A program made the position numbers and the translations under genes. Source: Acinetobacter lactucae (GTDB lineage: Bacteria; Pseudomonadota; Gammaproteobacteria; Pseudomonadales; Moraxellaceae). Taken from it: a stretch of DNA of 64,000 bases. The DNA lies in the NCBI RefSeq assembly GCF_001605885.1, contig NZ_LRPE01000007.1, forward strand, positions 62,001 to 126,000, written 5' to 3'. Under the pieces are notes generated by a model, which ran no database searches, was not told the DNA's origin, and worked only from the letters and a program-made list of their open reading frames with translations. Of the stretch, positions 11,120-21,204 are shown piece by piece (position 1 is the stretch's first letter; each line of letters opens with the position of its first letter).

Positions 11120-11474
11120 ATTAGCCTTCCCAATATTTTTGATCGATAATTAATCTTCTAACATTAAAATGAATTGATGAGTCATTTCTTTTAATAAAAA
11201 AACATAAGTATTAACATTAATTACATTGCATAATGGATTTATAGGCGAAGTGTGGAGTATGTTGTTTTTTGATAGGCTTCAATGTTTAGATAATTAAAGT
11301 TTTGTATATTTACTATGAATAATGCAGGTCTTATTTATCAATATATTTCAGAATATTAACTCATTAAAAATACTTGATTTTATGATTTAGAAATTATTTT
11401 TAATATTGATTTTAAAAGATATTTAACAGAAATATTATTATATAATCTTTGTGAAATCGACTTTGGGCAGGCAT
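11120..11474. other. AT-rich divergent intergenic region, otsB / bioH
   Basis: These 355 bases separate divergent otsBA and the biotin operon. A perfect TATAAT at 11441-11446 is correctly placed to drive the biotin operon (start near 11453). No good -35 goes with it, and no BirA-type operator (TTGTAAACC...GGTTTACAA) was seen. No open frame of note was found. Confidence 0.5.
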
Positions 11475-12206
11475 ATGAAGTTACAAAATAAAATTTTATT
11501 GATTACAGGTTGGGGAGTAGGAGTGGAACCTTTGCAATCTCTCAAATTGCATTTGGAAAAAACGGGTTTTGAAACACAACTTATTAATATTTTTAATGTT
11601 TTAGATAGTAACTTTCAAGCACAGCTGGACTTGGTGGCTAGGGCTGATGTAGTCGTAGGCTGGTCTTTAGGTGGACAGTTAGCAACTCAACTGGTTGATA
11701 TTTTTTATAAGCAAACAGGGCAGACGAAAACATTAATTACACTTGCTTCAAACCCTTGTTTTGTTGCCAATGCTCATTGGCAAACTGCAATGCTTATTGA
11801 TGTGTTTAGTCAATTTAAAGCTTCTTTTTTTAAAAATCCGCAAGCTACTTTAAAACGTTTTTATTATTTAATTACACTTGGTTCAACTCAAGCTAAACAA
11901 GATTGGGTAAGCGTACAAAACATCGCAAACCCACCTCCAAGCGAATTACTGTCAGAAGGTTTGCAAATGCTTGAACAACTAAATTTGGTAGATAACTTAA
12001 AAAACTATCCTGGCCGACAGCTTCATCTATTTGCTGAGCAAGATAATGTCATTCCTTGCAAAATTGTTGAAAATTTTAAAGAGATCGTGACAAAAAACAT
12101 GAATTATAAAGTGCTAAAAGGCGCTACTCATGCTTTTCCATACCTAGAAGTAGATCGAACAATTGAAGAAATCTGCCAATTTTTAACAATTCATCAGCAA
12201 AGTTAA
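11475..12206 (+). CDS. bioH: BioH-like pimeloyl-ACP methyl ester esterase
   Basis: This is an alpha/beta hydrolase expected to remove the methyl group from pimeloyl-ACP methyl ester, ending BioC-dependent pimelate synthesis. It shows the nucleophile elbow VVGWSLGG, a segment very close to E. coli BioH (TLASNPCF, TLGSTQAKQD), the acid motif FAEQDNVIP and the catalytic histidine in GATHAFPY. ATG 11475 is chosen because GTG 11451 lies about where transcription from the TATAAT at 11441 would begin. It heads the bioH-A-F-C-D run. A BioG- or BioK-like isofunctional enzyme is the alternative, but the similarity favours BioH. Confidence 0.85.
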   Translation: MKLQNKILLITGWGVGVEPLQSLKLHLEKTGFETQLINIFNVLDSNFQAQLDLVARADVVVGWSLGGQLATQLVDIFYKQTGQTKTLITLASNPCFVANAHWQTAMLIDVFSQFKASFFKNPQATLKRFYYLITLGSTQAKQDWVSVQNIANPPPSELLSEGLQMLEQLNLVDNLKNYPGRQLHLFAEQDNVIPCKIVENFKEIVTKNMNYKVLKGATHAFPYLEVDRTIEEICQFLTIHQQS

Positions 12207-12299
12207 TAAGCTTTGATTGATCTCGCAATTTTCTTTCATTCTCAACAGGTTTAACATGTGCTAAATGAAAGATTTGAATGCTGTAAAAGGGTAAATAGG

Positions 12300-13580
12300 A
12301 TGACAGATAATTTTGATTTAGAACATATTTGGCATCCATATACCTCAATGACCCAACCTTTACCAACATTTAAAGTTAAACGTGCCTATGGGGCAACAAT
12401 TGAACTAGAGGATGGTAAGACTTTAATTGATGGTATGTCATCTTGGTGGTGTGCAATTCATGGTTATAACCACCCTGAACTCAATCAGGCAGTGACAGAT
12501 CAATTACAGAACATGTCGCATATCATGTTTGGTGGTTTAACTCATGATCCTGCCATTGAACTTGGAAAAATTCTTTTAAAAATTACGCCGCCAAGTCTCG
12601 ATAAAATTTTCTATGCTGATTCAGGTTCGGTTGCCGTTGAAGTTGCTTTGAAAATGGCTGTGCAATTCTGGACAGCACAAGGCCAACCACAAAAAACAAA
12701 TTTTATTACTACACGTTCTGGTTATCACGGTGATACATGGAATGCGATGTCTGTTTGTGATCCAGTAACAGGCATGCATCAGATTTTTGGTACAAGTTTA
12801 CCAAACCGGCTTTTTGTAGCAGCACCGCAAACCAAATTTCATGAAGAATGGAACCAAGAAGATATTGCTGAGCTAGAACAGGCTATTCAGCAAAATCATG
12901 AAAACCTTGCTGCACTGATTATTGAGCCAATTGTACAAGGTGCAGGGGGCATGCGTTTTTATCATCCTGAATATTTACGTCAAGTGAAAGCACTTTGTGA
13001 ACAATATAACCTGCTCTTAATTTTTGATGAAATTGCCACTGGTTTCGGTCGCACGGGTAAGCTCTTTGCGTGGGAACATGCCCAAGTTGAGCCAGACATT
13101 ATGTGCATAGGTAAGGGCTTAACAGGCGGCTATATGACCTTATCTGCTACCTTAACGACAAAGCATGTTGCAGAAACCATTAGTCGCGGTGAGGCTGGGG
13201 TATTTATGCACGGCCCGACCTTTATGGCCAATCCGCTTGCTTGCGCGGTTGCTTTAAAAAGTACGCAATTGTTAATTGAACAAGATTGGCAGGCTAATAT
13301 TGAGCGAATTGAACAACAGCTTAGCCAATATTTAACACCTTTAAGTCAGCTTGATTATGTTGCCGATGTACGAGTACTCGGTGCGATTGGTGTAGTAGAA
13401 CTCACCTTTAATGTTGATATGAAGACTTTGCAGCAACAATTTGTAGACCGCGGAATCTGGATTCGTCCTTTTGGAAAATTGGTTTATGTGATGCCACCGT
13501 ATGTCATCACTCATCAAGAGTTAAATGATTTGCTTGAACAATTGGTTGAGGTTGTTCAAACGATGCAGGGAGCGTATTAA
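12300..13580 (+). CDS. bioA: Adenosylmethionine-8-amino-7-oxononanoate aminotransferase BioA
   Basis: BioA converts KAPA to DAPA using S-adenosylmethionine as amino donor. It is a class III PLP aminotransferase of 426 residues, starting [13 protein letters not shown] in typical BioA style. The PLP lysine is K272 in GKGLTGGY, and [19 protein letters not shown] precedes it. [13 protein letters not shown] is also characteristic. ATG 12300 follows the ribosome site aaaaggg; upstream frame extension has no support. bioF starts 1 base after the stop. Confidence 0.96.
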   Translation: MTDNFDLEHIWHPYTSMTQPLPTFKVKRAYGATIELEDGKTLIDGMSSWWCAIHGYNHPELNQAVTDQLQNMSHIMFGGLTHDPAIELGKILLKITPPSLDKIFYADSGSVAVEVALKMAVQFWTAQGQPQKTNFITTRSGYHGDTWNAMSVCDPVTGMHQIFGTSLPNRLFVAAPQTKFHEEWNQEDIAELEQAIQQNHENLAALIIEPIVQGAGGMRFYHPEYLRQVKALCEQYNLLLIFDEIATGFGRTGKLFAWEHAQVEPDIMCIGKGLTGGYMTLSATLTTKHVAETISRGEAGVFMHGPTFMANPLACAVALKSTQLLIEQDWQANIERIEQQLSQYLTPLSQLDYVADVRVLGAIGVVELTFNVDMKTLQQQFVDRGIWIRPFGKLVYVMPPYVITHQELNDLLEQLVEVVQTMQGAY

Positions 13581-13581
13581 G

Positions 13582-14739
13582 ATGTCATTGCTCAATCATT
13601 TTGCTGCCGAGTTAGATGAGTTAAAACAACAAGGTAACTTTAGACACTTTACTCAAAATGTGCAGCATGACCGTTTTATTACGATTCAAAATAAAACGAT
13701 GCTTAACTTGGCTTCAAATGATTATCTTGGATTGGCGGCTGATATTAATCTTCGCCAAGAGTTTCTAGATAGCTATCCATTAGAACGAAGCTATTTTAGT
13801 TCTTCATCTTCACGCTTATTGACGGGCAATTTTGAAGAATATGAACAGTTGGAAAATAGCCTAAGTAAAGCATTTGGTGGCCGGTCGGCTCTCTTATTTA
13901 ATAGTGGCTACCATATGAATCTTGGTATTTTACCTGCGGTGGCTGATAGTAAAACTTTAATTTTGGCAGATAAGTTCGTCCATGCGAGCATGATTGATGG
14001 GATCCGTTTATCTGGTGCTCAATATGTGCGTTATCGACATAACGATTTGCAGCACTTAGAACAACTTCTACAAAAATATCATGATGATGAAAAGATTGAA
14101 CGAATTATTGTGGTCACAGAAAGTATTTTTAGTATGGATGGGGATGAAACAGATTTAGCCGCTTTAGTCCAGCTCAAAAAACGTTTTGCTAAAACCATGT
14201 TGTATGTCGATGAAGCACATTCAATTGGTGTGCGTGGTCAGCAAGGATTAGGGTGTGCTGAACAATATAATGTCATTCAAGAAATTGATTTTTTAGTTGG
14301 TACATTAGGTAAAGCATTGGCAGCAGTCGGTGGTTACATTATTTGCGATCCAATTATTAAAGATTATCTCATTAATAAAATGCGCCCACTTATTTTCAGT
14401 ACTGCACAGCCCCCGATTGTGATGGCATGGGCAAACTTTATTTTTCAAAAAGTATTAGTTGCTCAACCTCAGCGTGACCATTTAAAAAGTATTAGCCAAT
14501 ATCTTCAACACGCTATTGTGCAAAAGGGCTACGATAGCCCATCGACTAGCCATATTATTCCAGTCATTGTGGGAGAAAGTCAGGCTGCTATCGATAAAGC
14601 GAAGCAAGTTCAGGAAAGTGGTTTTTATGCTATGCCTGTGCGCCCGCCAACAGTGCCTAAAAACAGTTCCCGTCTGCGTATTTCTTTAACGTCAATGGTG
14701 CAGCAACATGAGCTTGAAGAATTGGTGAGTTTTCTGTGA
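13582..14739 (+). CDS. bioF: 8-amino-7-oxononanoate synthase BioF
   Basis: BioF condenses pimeloyl-ACP with L-alanine to give KAPA. It is a PLP alpha-oxoamine synthase of 385 residues with [20 protein letters not shown], the aspartate in [12 protein letters not shown], and the PLP lysine in [16 protein letters not shown] 13582 directly follows the bioA stop and is preceded by gcaggga. The stop overlaps the bioC GTG start (GTGA), which implies translational coupling. Confidence 0.96.
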   Translation: MSLLNHFAAELDELKQQGNFRHFTQNVQHDRFITIQNKTMLNLASNDYLGLAADINLRQEFLDSYPLERSYFSSSSSRLLTGNFEEYEQLENSLSKAFGGRSALLFNSGYHMNLGILPAVADSKTLILADKFVHASMIDGIRLSGAQYVRYRHNDLQHLEQLLQKYHDDEKIERIIVVTESIFSMDGDETDLAALVQLKKRFAKTMLYVDEAHSIGVRGQQGLGCAEQYNVIQEIDFLVGTLGKALAAVGGYIICDPIIKDYLINKMRPLIFSTAQPPIVMAWANFIFQKVLVAQPQRDHLKSISQYLQHAIVQKGYDSPSTSHIIPVIVGESQAAIDKAKQVQESGFYAMPVRPPTVPKNSSRLRISLTSMVQQHELEELVSFL

Positions 14740-15485
14740 GTTTGAATAAAAACTTAGTTGCCCAGCGTTTTGCCAAAGCAGGGCAAAGCTATTCAGAACA
14801 TGCAGTTGTTCAAAAACAAATTTGCCAAAATTTAACACGATTACTCCAGCAGTTTTGCCCGAGGACGATGTCACGTGTTTTTGAAATTGGTTGTGGTTCT
14901 GGCAATTTAACTCGTCTTATTACTGCATCTTTCCAAATCGAAGAGTTAATTTTGAATGATCTGTATACAGATGTACAGGAGCATTTTAATTCTCACGAAA
15001 GTTTGAAATGGTTGATTGGAGATGTTGAGACGTTAGATTTTCCTCAGCAGCTCGATATGATTGTTTCAGGTTCCGCTTTACAGTGGATGCAAGATTTACC
15101 GCGCTTGCTCGAACATTGTACGGCATCTTTAGTTGATCAAGGCTGGTTATGCTTTTCAACATTCGGCCCTAAGAACTTATTCGAAATTAAAGAGCTAACA
15201 GGACAAGGTTTAAGTTATTGGTCTATTGAAAATTGGAATAGAGCCTTAACTCAGGCTGGTTTTGAGATTTTGCATTTGTCAGAATCCGAAGCTCAACTCT
15301 ATTTTGATTCGCCTAAGGCTGTATTGCAGCATTTAAAGGCAACAGGAGTAACGGCAACTGCTCAACATCGTTGGACTAAGCAAACGTTACAACAGTTTTA
15401 TCAAGATTATGATCGGTTTAAGCATGCCGAAGGATATTCCCTAACATATCATCCGATTTATTGTATTGCCCGGAGAATGAAGTAA
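14736..15485 (+). CDS. bioC: Malonyl-ACP O-methyltransferase BioC
   Basis: BioC methylates malonyl-ACP so that the fatty acid machinery can build pimelate. The 249-residue protein is a class I SAM methyltransferase: motif [14 protein letters not shown], the acidic residue in ILNDLY, and [11 protein letters not shown], which is typical of BioC. The GTG start overlaps bioF by 4 bases, and bioD begins immediately after the TAA. Together with the BioH-like gene it completes the BioC-BioH pimelate route. Confidence 0.94.
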   Translation: MSLNKNLVAQRFAKAGQSYSEHAVVQKQICQNLTRLLQQFCPRTMSRVFEIGCGSGNLTRLITASFQIEELILNDLYTDVQEHFNSHESLKWLIGDVETLDFPQQLDMIVSGSALQWMQDLPRLLEHCTASLVDQGWLCFSTFGPKNLFEIKELTGQGLSYWSIENWNRALTQAGFEILHLSESEAQLYFDSPKAVLQHLKATGVTATAQHRWTKQTLQQFYQDYDRFKHAEGYSLTYHPIYCIARRMK

Positions 15486-16130
15486 ATGAGTGGCCAGATC
15501 TATTTTGTGAGCGGGATTGATACCGAAATTGGTAAAACCTACGCGACAGGTTTCTTAGCAAAATTATGGACTGAGCAGGGTAAAAAAGTGATTACCCAAA
15601 AACTCATTCAGACAGGTAATACAGATATTTCTGAAGATATCGAAAAGCACCGTGAAATCATGGGACAGGGTTGGTTTCAAGAAGATCATGACAAGCTAAC
15701 CATGCCTGAAATTTTCAGTTATCCAGCCTCACCTCATTTAGCAACACGTCTTGATAATCGAGAAATTGATTTTCAAAAAATTGAAAAAGCGACTCAAACA
15801 TTAGCAGAACGTTTTGAAATTGTATTGTTAGAAGGTGCGGGAGGCTTAATGGTGCCATTAACCACCAGTCTGCTTACCATCGATTATGTTGCTCAGCACC
15901 AGTTTCCGGTTATTTTAGTAACCTCGGGGCGTTTGGGAAGTATTAATCACACTTTACTTAGTCTTGAAGCACTTAAGTCTCGTGGACTTAAATTAAAAGC
16001 TTTAGTTTATAACCTAAAAGATGAATCAAAAGATCCATTAATTTCTCAAGATACTTCAAATTATTTGAAAGATTATTTAGCTGTTCATTTTCCTGAAGCT
16101 GAATGGATTGAACTGGCAAAAATGAATTAA
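15486..16130 (+). CDS. bioD: Dethiobiotin synthetase BioD
   Basis: BioD closes the ureido ring of DAPA with CO2 and ATP, giving dethiobiotin. The 214-residue protein has the P-loop [13 protein letters not shown] and the second motif [29 protein letters not shown] is also conserved. The ATG abuts the bioC stop. A strong terminator closes the operon. bioB, needed for the last step, is not in this window. Confidence 0.95.
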   Translation: MSGQIYFVSGIDTEIGKTYATGFLAKLWTEQGKKVITQKLIQTGNTDISEDIEKHREIMGQGWFQEDHDKLTMPEIFSYPASPHLATRLDNREIDFQKIEKATQTLAERFEIVLLEGAGGLMVPLTTSLLTIDYVAQHQFPVILVTSGRLGSINHTLLSLEALKSRGLKLKALVYNLKDESKDPLISQDTSNYLKDYLAVHFPEAEWIELAKMN

Positions 16131-16145
16131 GTTCAACAGGCTATA

Positions 16146-16174
16146 AAAAACCGCTCAAATTTGAGCGGTTTTTT
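16146..16174. terminator. Bidirectional terminator, bioD / rluB
   Basis: AAACCGCTCAAATTTGAGCGGTTT is a self-complementary hairpin preceded by A residues and followed by T residues. It can stop both convergent units. Confidence 0.93.
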
Positions 16175-16191
16175 TACATCTTATTAATGTT

Positions 16192-17115
16192 TTAGAATTT
16201 CTTCGAACCACGGTTAAAGCCAGTCGCTTTACGTTGGCTACCCGTATTAACTGGAGCTTCTTTTTCATCATCACGACGTTGTTGACGTAAGTAACCGCCA
16301 CGACGCGCTGCCATTGGTTTTTCAGTCATACGATCAGTACGGCGTTTTGCCATACCAAATAAACCTGTACCTTGGCGTGGTTTTAACTCAACTGATTTTG
16401 CTAAGTTGTCGATGTCAGTTTTGTCGAGTTCCATCCAACGACCAGTACGTAATTCGCGCGGTAAAATAACTGTACCGTAGCGTGTACGTAATAAACGACT
16501 TACTTTAAGGTCTTGCGATTCGAAAATACGACGTACTTCGCGGTTACGGCCTTCTTTTACTACAACTTGGTACCAGCGGTTAATACCTTCACCACCAATT
16601 TCAGAGAATGATTCGAATTTGGCTGGGCCATCTTCGAGCTCTACTCCATTAACCATGTTTTGGCGTAGTTTTGGTGTTACTTCACCCATTACTCGAACAG
16701 CATATTCACGTTCAATTTCATTAGATGGGTGCATTAAACGATTAGCAAGTTCACCATCATTTGTGAAGAGTAATAAACCAGTACTGTTAATATCCAGACG
16801 ACCTACCATTACCCAACGGTCATTGGCAATTTGTGGTAAATGATCAAATACGGTTGGGCGTTTTTCAGGATCATTACGTGAACAGATTTCACCCTCAGGC
16901 TTATAATAAATCAGTACGCGACGACGAATTTCGTCTTCAATCTGAAACTGAACTTTACGGCCATCAATGCGTAATTCATCGCCTGGTTCAATGCGCTCAC
17001 CCACTTGGGCAACACGACCGTTTACACTCACGCGTCCTGCGGCAATAACCTCTTCCATATATCGGCGGGAACCTAATCCGATTCGCGCTAATACTTTTTG
17101 CAATTTTTCACTCAT
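16192..17115 (-). CDS. rluB: 23S rRNA pseudouridine synthase RluB
   Basis: RluB isomerises the uridine near position 2605 of 23S rRNA. The 307-residue protein has an N-terminal S4 RNA-binding domain (LQKVLARIGLGSRRYMEE) and the RsuA-family catalytic segment GRLDINSTGLLLFTND, whose Asp is the nucleophile, then REVRRIFE. The last 60 residues form a basic Arg/Gly/Lys-rich tail, longer than the catalytic core needs and probably RNA-binding. It lies downstream of scpAB on the same strand, a common bacterial arrangement. Confidence 0.93.
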   Translation of the reverse strand: MSEKLQKVLARIGLGSRRYMEEVIAAGRVSVNGRVAQVGERIEPGDELRIDGRKVQFQIEDEIRRRVLIYYKPEGEICSRNDPEKRPTVFDHLPQIANDRWVMVGRLDINSTGLLLFTNDGELANRLMHPSNEIEREYAVRVMGEVTPKLRQNMVNGVELEDGPAKFESFSEIGGEGINRWYQVVVKEGRNREVRRIFESQDLKVSRLLRTRYGTVILPRELRTGRWMELDKTDIDNLAKSVELKPRQGTGLFGMAKRRTDRMTEKPMAARRGGYLRQQRRDDEKEAPVNTGSQRKATGFNRGSKKF

Positions 17116-17156
17116 GACAGCACAACCTTAGACATAATGATCAACAGTCCACCTCT

Positions 17157-17753
17157 TTATGATTTCGGTGCATTTGCATCGAGAGCCATAAAGGCTTCCT
17201 TGGCGTTCTGTAGGGGAGGCAATTGGCCTAGAGAGGCTAGACCAAAAGCATTCAGAAACTGAGGCGTTGTAATTAGCAACGCAGGTCTTCCGGGTAAATC
17301 TCTAAAACCGGCTTCTTTAATCCAGTTCCAGTCAAATAGTGTTCTGAGAATCTGACTATTATTAGATACACCACGAATTTGTTCAATATCAGCTCGGGTA
17401 ACCGGTTGATGATAAGCAATGACAGCCAGGGTTTCTAGTAATGAAGGCGACAGTTTTGTTGGTCGCTCTGGCCAAATTTGCGCAATAATACTACGATATT
17501 TAGATCTTACCTGAAAGCGAAACCCTTGTGCTGTTTCAATCAACTCAATAGAGCGGCCATGCTGTAATAAGGCGAGCTGTTGTAAAAGTTGACGAAGCTG
17601 TTGTTTATTATACTGATTATTAAATGCTTCTTTTAAGCGGGCAATTGAAACGGGCGCTTCACTAGCAAAGATAATTGCTTCAAGTTGTAATAAGACTTCA
17701 TGATGTATGTCAGCTAATGACAAATCACTATTATTTTGTTCAAAACTACTCAT
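17157..17753 (-). CDS. scpB: Segregation and condensation protein ScpB
   Basis: ScpB is the winged-helix dimer that completes the Smc-ScpA kleisin complex. The 198 residues include LEAIIFASEAPVSIARLKEA at the start of the first wing and LLETLAVIAYHQPVTRADIE with IRGVSNNSQILRTL, which are family hallmarks. It overlaps scpA by 4 bases, so the two are coupled. The third subunit gene, smc, opens this window. Confidence 0.95.
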   Translation of the reverse strand: MSSFEQNNSDLSLADIHHEVLLQLEAIIFASEAPVSIARLKEAFNNQYNKQQLRQLLQQLALLQHGRSIELIETAQGFRFQVRSKYRSIIAQIWPERPTKLSPSLLETLAVIAYHQPVTRADIEQIRGVSNNSQILRTLFDWNWIKEAGFRDLPGRPALLITTPQFLNAFGLASLGQLPPLQNAKEAFMALDANAPKS

Positions 17754-18541
17754 ATTGAAGATCCTTGAATAGCTAACGGGGCTTCGATACCAGTGGCAAT
17801 AATTTTAATTTTTTGTTGGCGGGTTAATTCTAATACCGCCATAAATGTAACAACCATTCCCATACGACCTTGCTGGGGATTGAGTAATTCTTTAAAACTT
17901 AACACGTCACCAGACTCTAATTTCTCTTCAATATATGCAATACGTTCTTCAAGTAAAACAGGTTCTTGAGCAATAACGTGCGTAACAGGTTCTGGACGGT
18001 TAAATACACAGAATAAAGCATCATGTAGCGCTGAGATATCGTAACCTTCATAAACAGGAGAGATATGTCCTAAACTTACATTAGCACTAAACGTATCACG
18101 CTCAAGAATTGGCATTTGACCTAAACGCTCAGCTGCTTGCTTAATACGTAGATAAGTTTCAAGACGATCAATAAGTTCCTGCTTAGGATCTTTTTCAATG
18201 CTTATAATTGTAGGTTTCGGTAAAAGTAGGCGAGATTTTAGGTCGGCCAATAGAGCAGCCATTACCATATAATCTGCTGTTAACTCGATATTTAAAGACT
18301 TCATACTGTCCATATAGGCTAAATATTGAGTCGCAATAGGTGCAATGTCGAGTTGGACTAAATCGAAACCATTTTTCTGAATCAGATAAATTAAAAAATC
18401 TAGTGGACCTTCAAAGTGCTCGAGCAAAATCTCAAATGCAGCTGGAGGTATATAGAGATCTTCAGGAATCTTGTCATGCCACTCATCTAAAACACGGATG
18501 TGTGGAGAGTCTTCCATGGATTGATGAAGTGATTGATTCAT
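17750..18541 (-). CDS. scpA: Segregation and condensation protein ScpA (kleisin)
   Basis: ScpA is the kleisin that bridges the Smc heads. The N-terminal domain shows FEGPLDFLIYLIQKNGFDL and YLAYMDSMKSLNIELTADYM, followed by AALLADLKSRLLLPKP. The C-terminal winged helix has VVTFMAVLELTRQQKIKI. Its 263 residues are a normal length. It is the first gene of scpAB-rluB on the minus strand. Confidence 0.95.
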   Translation of the reverse strand: MNQSLHQSMEDSPHIRVLDEWHDKIPEDLYIPPAAFEILLEHFEGPLDFLIYLIQKNGFDLVQLDIAPIATQYLAYMDSMKSLNIELTADYMVMAALLADLKSRLLLPKPTIISIEKDPKQELIDRLETYLRIKQAAERLGQMPILERDTFSANVSLGHISPVYEGYDISALHDALFCVFNRPEPVTHVIAQEPVLLEERIAYIEEKLESGDVLSFKELLNPQQGRMGMVVTFMAVLELTRQQKIKIIATGIEAPLAIQGSSI

Positions 18542-18765
18542 TACGATTATAAGCCACGCGAATTTTCAAAAGCATGAGACTTGTTATTCAAGTCAAAGAC
18601 AGCTGTAAGTAGAAGAACAGCAGATAGTGAAAATCATTCTAAATGAATTGTGTCTTTTAATAAATTACTTAACGACTAAAGTGTAAAAAAAATCCAAAAT
18701 AAATAAAGAGTATTTTTTGGAGTGATAATACTTTTTTTTAAACTATTGGTAAAAAATGTAAGTGC

Positions 18766-19383
18766 TTATTCAAAAGCACTTACATCGCCAACACCACGAC
18801 GGATGATCTCAGGATGTTCACCCGATAAATCGACAATACTTGTACTTGTTAACGTACCAAAACCACCATCAATAAATACATCAATTCGTTTATCGAGCTG
18901 ATTTTCAATATCATACGGATCATCTAAAGGATCTTCATGGCCCGGTAAAATTAATGTACTGGTGAGTAGAGGTTCGCCCAGTTCTTGTAATAAAGCCTGA
19001 CAAATCGGGTTACTTGGAATACGTAAGCCAATCGTTTTCTTTTTAGGATGCATCAATCTACGAGGAACTTCACTTGTTGCAGGCAAAATGAACGTAGTAA
19101 TAGCTGGTGTGTTCGCTTTCAATAAACGATAGGTTGCATTATCAACTTTTGCATAAGTCGCAATATCAGATAAGTCACAGCACATAATGGCATATTGATG
19201 CTTAGGCCCTAAACCACGAATCTGTGCAATACGCTCCATGGCATTTTTATTACCGATTTGACACCCAATCGCATAGGCAGCATCGGTAGGGTAGACCACA
19301 ACATCTCCTGCTCGGATACGTTCAACAGCTTGGGAAATGAGGCGTTGCTGTGGATTTTCAGGATGTACATGTAAATGCATCAT
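18766..19383 (-). CDS. yciO: YciO/Sua5-family protein (threonylcarbamoyl-AMP synthase-like)
   Basis: This belongs to the YrdC/Sua5/YciO fold, whose best-known members make threonylcarbamoyl-AMP for the t6A modification of tRNA. The sequence has GDVVVYPTDAAYAIGC near the start, RGLGPKHQYAIMC, and TIGLRIPSNPICQALL. The 205-residue length and the HPENPQQRLI beginning match the YciO branch, whose physiological role is less clear than that of TsaC. A separate TsaC would be expected elsewhere. It stands alone, with an unremarkable 224-base gap before scpA. Confidence 0.85.
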   Translation of the reverse strand: MMHLHVHPENPQQRLISQAVERIRAGDVVVYPTDAAYAIGCQIGNKNAMERIAQIRGLGPKHQYAIMCCDLSDIATYAKVDNATYRLLKANTPAITTFILPATSEVPRRLMHPKKKTIGLRIPSNPICQALLQELGEPLLTSTLILPGHEDPLDDPYDIENQLDKRIDVFIDGGFGTLTSTSIVDLSGEHPEIIRRGVGDVSAFE

Positions 19384-19473
19384 ATTTTAGAGACTCCATC
19401 ACGCCAGTGTTAGAAATAATTATTAGGCTTTTTAAATAACCTAGGCAAGCAATTAACGTAGTTTTTTTGTCAA

Positions 19474-20136
19474 TTAATCAAGGAGTTCACGTTTAAATTC
19501 ATTTAATTGTAAAGGTGTACCCGAACGTATACATTGGCAAATAAAACCAATAAATGCTGCTGCATCACTGGGCAATTTAGCTTCGCCCGAAAAGTAACGT
19601 TGCACTTGAGCATAGACATTATCTTTAAATAGTTTGCCATCTCCGCCATCACCCGTCAGGTTATCAAGAGATACTCTAAATTTTCGGCCAAAGGATTGTG
19701 CAAATAACCATTCAATCGCTTGAGGCTTAATTTCTACTTGTTCAAATAAACTTTGCTGTTCTTGAGTACGACCATCAGGTGCATACCAATATCCTAAATC
19801 TGGTAATAGACGTCTTTTTTCACCCGCAATAGACCAGTGACTAATTTCATGCAAAGCGCTATTAAAGAAACCGTGAGCAAATTGGATCTTAGCGGGTTCT
19901 TTATTTGTGGCTGGGAAATATTCAGGTTCAAAATCACCACGAACTAATGTCACATTATGGTGGGAAAACCAGTGATTAAAGTGTAAAATAAGCCAATCAA
20001 CTTGCTCAGACTCCGATTTTGAGCTTGACCATGGTGAGAGTTGCACTAGGTCAGGTACAAGAGTGTTCTGATGAGTTGAATGGGTGCAAACGAGTAATGA
20101 AGTGTTAACTTCAGGTTGCGGCTGCAACAGGTGCAT
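19474..20136 (-). CDS. epmC: Elongation factor P hydroxylase EpmC (YfcM)
   Basis: EpmC hydroxylates the beta-lysyl-lysine of elongation factor P. The 220-residue sequence matches the YfcM family: AHGFFNSALHEISHWSIAG with a HExxH-type metal motif, LLPDLGYWYAPDGRTQEQQ, and FGRKFRVSLDNLTGD. The first 45 or so residues are less conserved. EpmA, EpmB and EFP themselves are not in this window. It is divergent from yceD. Confidence 0.9.
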   Translation of the reverse strand: MHLLQPQPEVNTSLLVCTHSTHQNTLVPDLVQLSPWSSSKSESEQVDWLILHFNHWFSHHNVTLVRGDFEPEYFPATNKEPAKIQFAHGFFNSALHEISHWSIAGEKRRLLPDLGYWYAPDGRTQEQQSLFEQVEIKPQAIEWLFAQSFGRKFRVSLDNLTGDGGDGKLFKDNVYAQVQRYFSGEAKLPSDAAAFIGFICQCIRSGTPLQLNEFKRELLD

Positions 20137-20232
20137 TGCTTAATTTACCCCGAGTTCTGTCTAAAGAAGTGCAAAATTGTATCTTAATCTTTGACAGAGT
20201 ACCGATGAATTTGTAGAATTGCCGCCTTAATT

Positions 20233-20793
20233 ATGTCAGCAAATACCTTTCCGGCACAGATTGAGCCGTTTAAATGGGCTGAACAAGGCTTTACATGGTC
20301 AGGTCAACTGCCCTTGTCTCGCTTTGTTCGTATCGCTCGTGAAGCTGTTGGATCAATTGATAATCAATTGATCAACATAGACTGTAAGCTATCAATGGAT
20401 GCATATCATCGCATTGTGTGGATGGACGGTCATATGGACACGAAAGTTCCAATGGAGTGCCAACGTTGTTTGGAACCTGTTGAAATGCCTCTTGTCTTAG
20501 ACTTCCATATTGCATTAGTGGATGATGAGTCACTGATAGAGCGCTTGGATGAGGATGCTGATTTCATCGTTTTAGGTGAAAGTGAGTCTTCGACGAAAGG
20601 CGATTATGATACGCCTGCCTCGATTAACTTACTCGCATTACTAGAAGATGAACTGTTATTGTTGATGCCTTTATCTCCCAAGCATGATGCTTGTGAACAT
20701 AAACATCAACCTACCATTCAGAATGTTGTCGAAGAAAAACGGGATAATCCGTTTGATGTTTTGGCAGGTTTGAAGGGTAAACTTAACTCATAA
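20233..20793 (+). CDS. yceD: YceD/DUF177 family protein (23S rRNA accumulation)
   Basis: YceD is a small protein linked to 23S rRNA accumulation and almost always encoded beside rpmF, as here. The DUF177 core is VPMECQRCLEPVEMPL, a CxxC motif, followed by an acidic segment (DESLIERLDEDADFIVLGE) and a second cysteine region near KHDACEHKHQ. There are 186 residues. The ATG at 20233 is used. rpmF starts 74 bases downstream. Confidence 0.92.
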   Translation: MSANTFPAQIEPFKWAEQGFTWSGQLPLSRFVRIAREAVGSIDNQLINIDCKLSMDAYHRIVWMDGHMDTKVPMECQRCLEPVEMPLVLDFHIALVDDESLIERLDEDADFIVLGESESSTKGDYDTPASINLLALLEDELLLLMPLSPKHDACEHKHQPTIQNVVEEKRDNPFDVLAGLKGKLNS

Positions 20794-20867
20794 TTTGTGT
20801 TATAATTGTGAGATAAGACAACTGAATTTGTTCTGATCCATTTTTTCGATCTTTGTAAGGAGCCATC

Positions 20868-21053
20868 ATGGCCGTTCAGCAAAACCGTAAAAGTCGCTCT
20901 CGCCGTGACATGCGCCGTTCACATGACGCTTTAACCGAGAATGCATTAACAGTAGACCAAGCAACTGGTGAAACTCATCGTCGTCACCACGTGACTAAAG
21001 ACGGTTTCTACCGTGGTCGTCAATTATTCGCTAAAGCAGCTGATGCTGAATAA
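20868..21053 (+). CDS. rpmF: 50S ribosomal protein L32
   Basis: L32 is a small basic protein of the large ribosomal subunit. The 61 residues begin [20 protein letters not shown], a standard L32 start, and continue with [18 protein letters not shown]. The ribosome site aaggag precedes the ATG. The gene lies in the yceD-rpmF pair and is closed by a terminator. plsX and fabH, which follow rpmF in many gammaproteobacteria, are absent here. Confidence 0.96.
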
Positions 21054-21097
21054 TTGCATGATATGCATTAAGCGTGATGCTTAAGTATAGAAAAAAT

Positions 21098-21121
21098 GGG
21101 AGCGAAAGCTCCCTTTTTTTG
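21098..21121 (+). terminator. Intrinsic terminator after rpmF
   Basis: GGGAGC (21098-21103), the tetraloop GAAA and GCTCCC (21108-21113) are followed by a run of seven T. Confidence 0.94.
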
Positions 21122-21204
21122 TTGTTTTTCGCAATTATAAATATATAAATAACATGTTAAATTTCCGCTCCAGAAATGAGTGAAAACCCAAAAAAGGATT
21201 TCTT

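Noticed and set aside
12233..12270. CTTTCATT...AATGAAAG dyad and a GGTTTAACA half-site before bioA, considered as a biotin operator
   Set aside because: Only one half resembles a BirA box, the spacing is wrong, and it lies inside the operon rather than before it.
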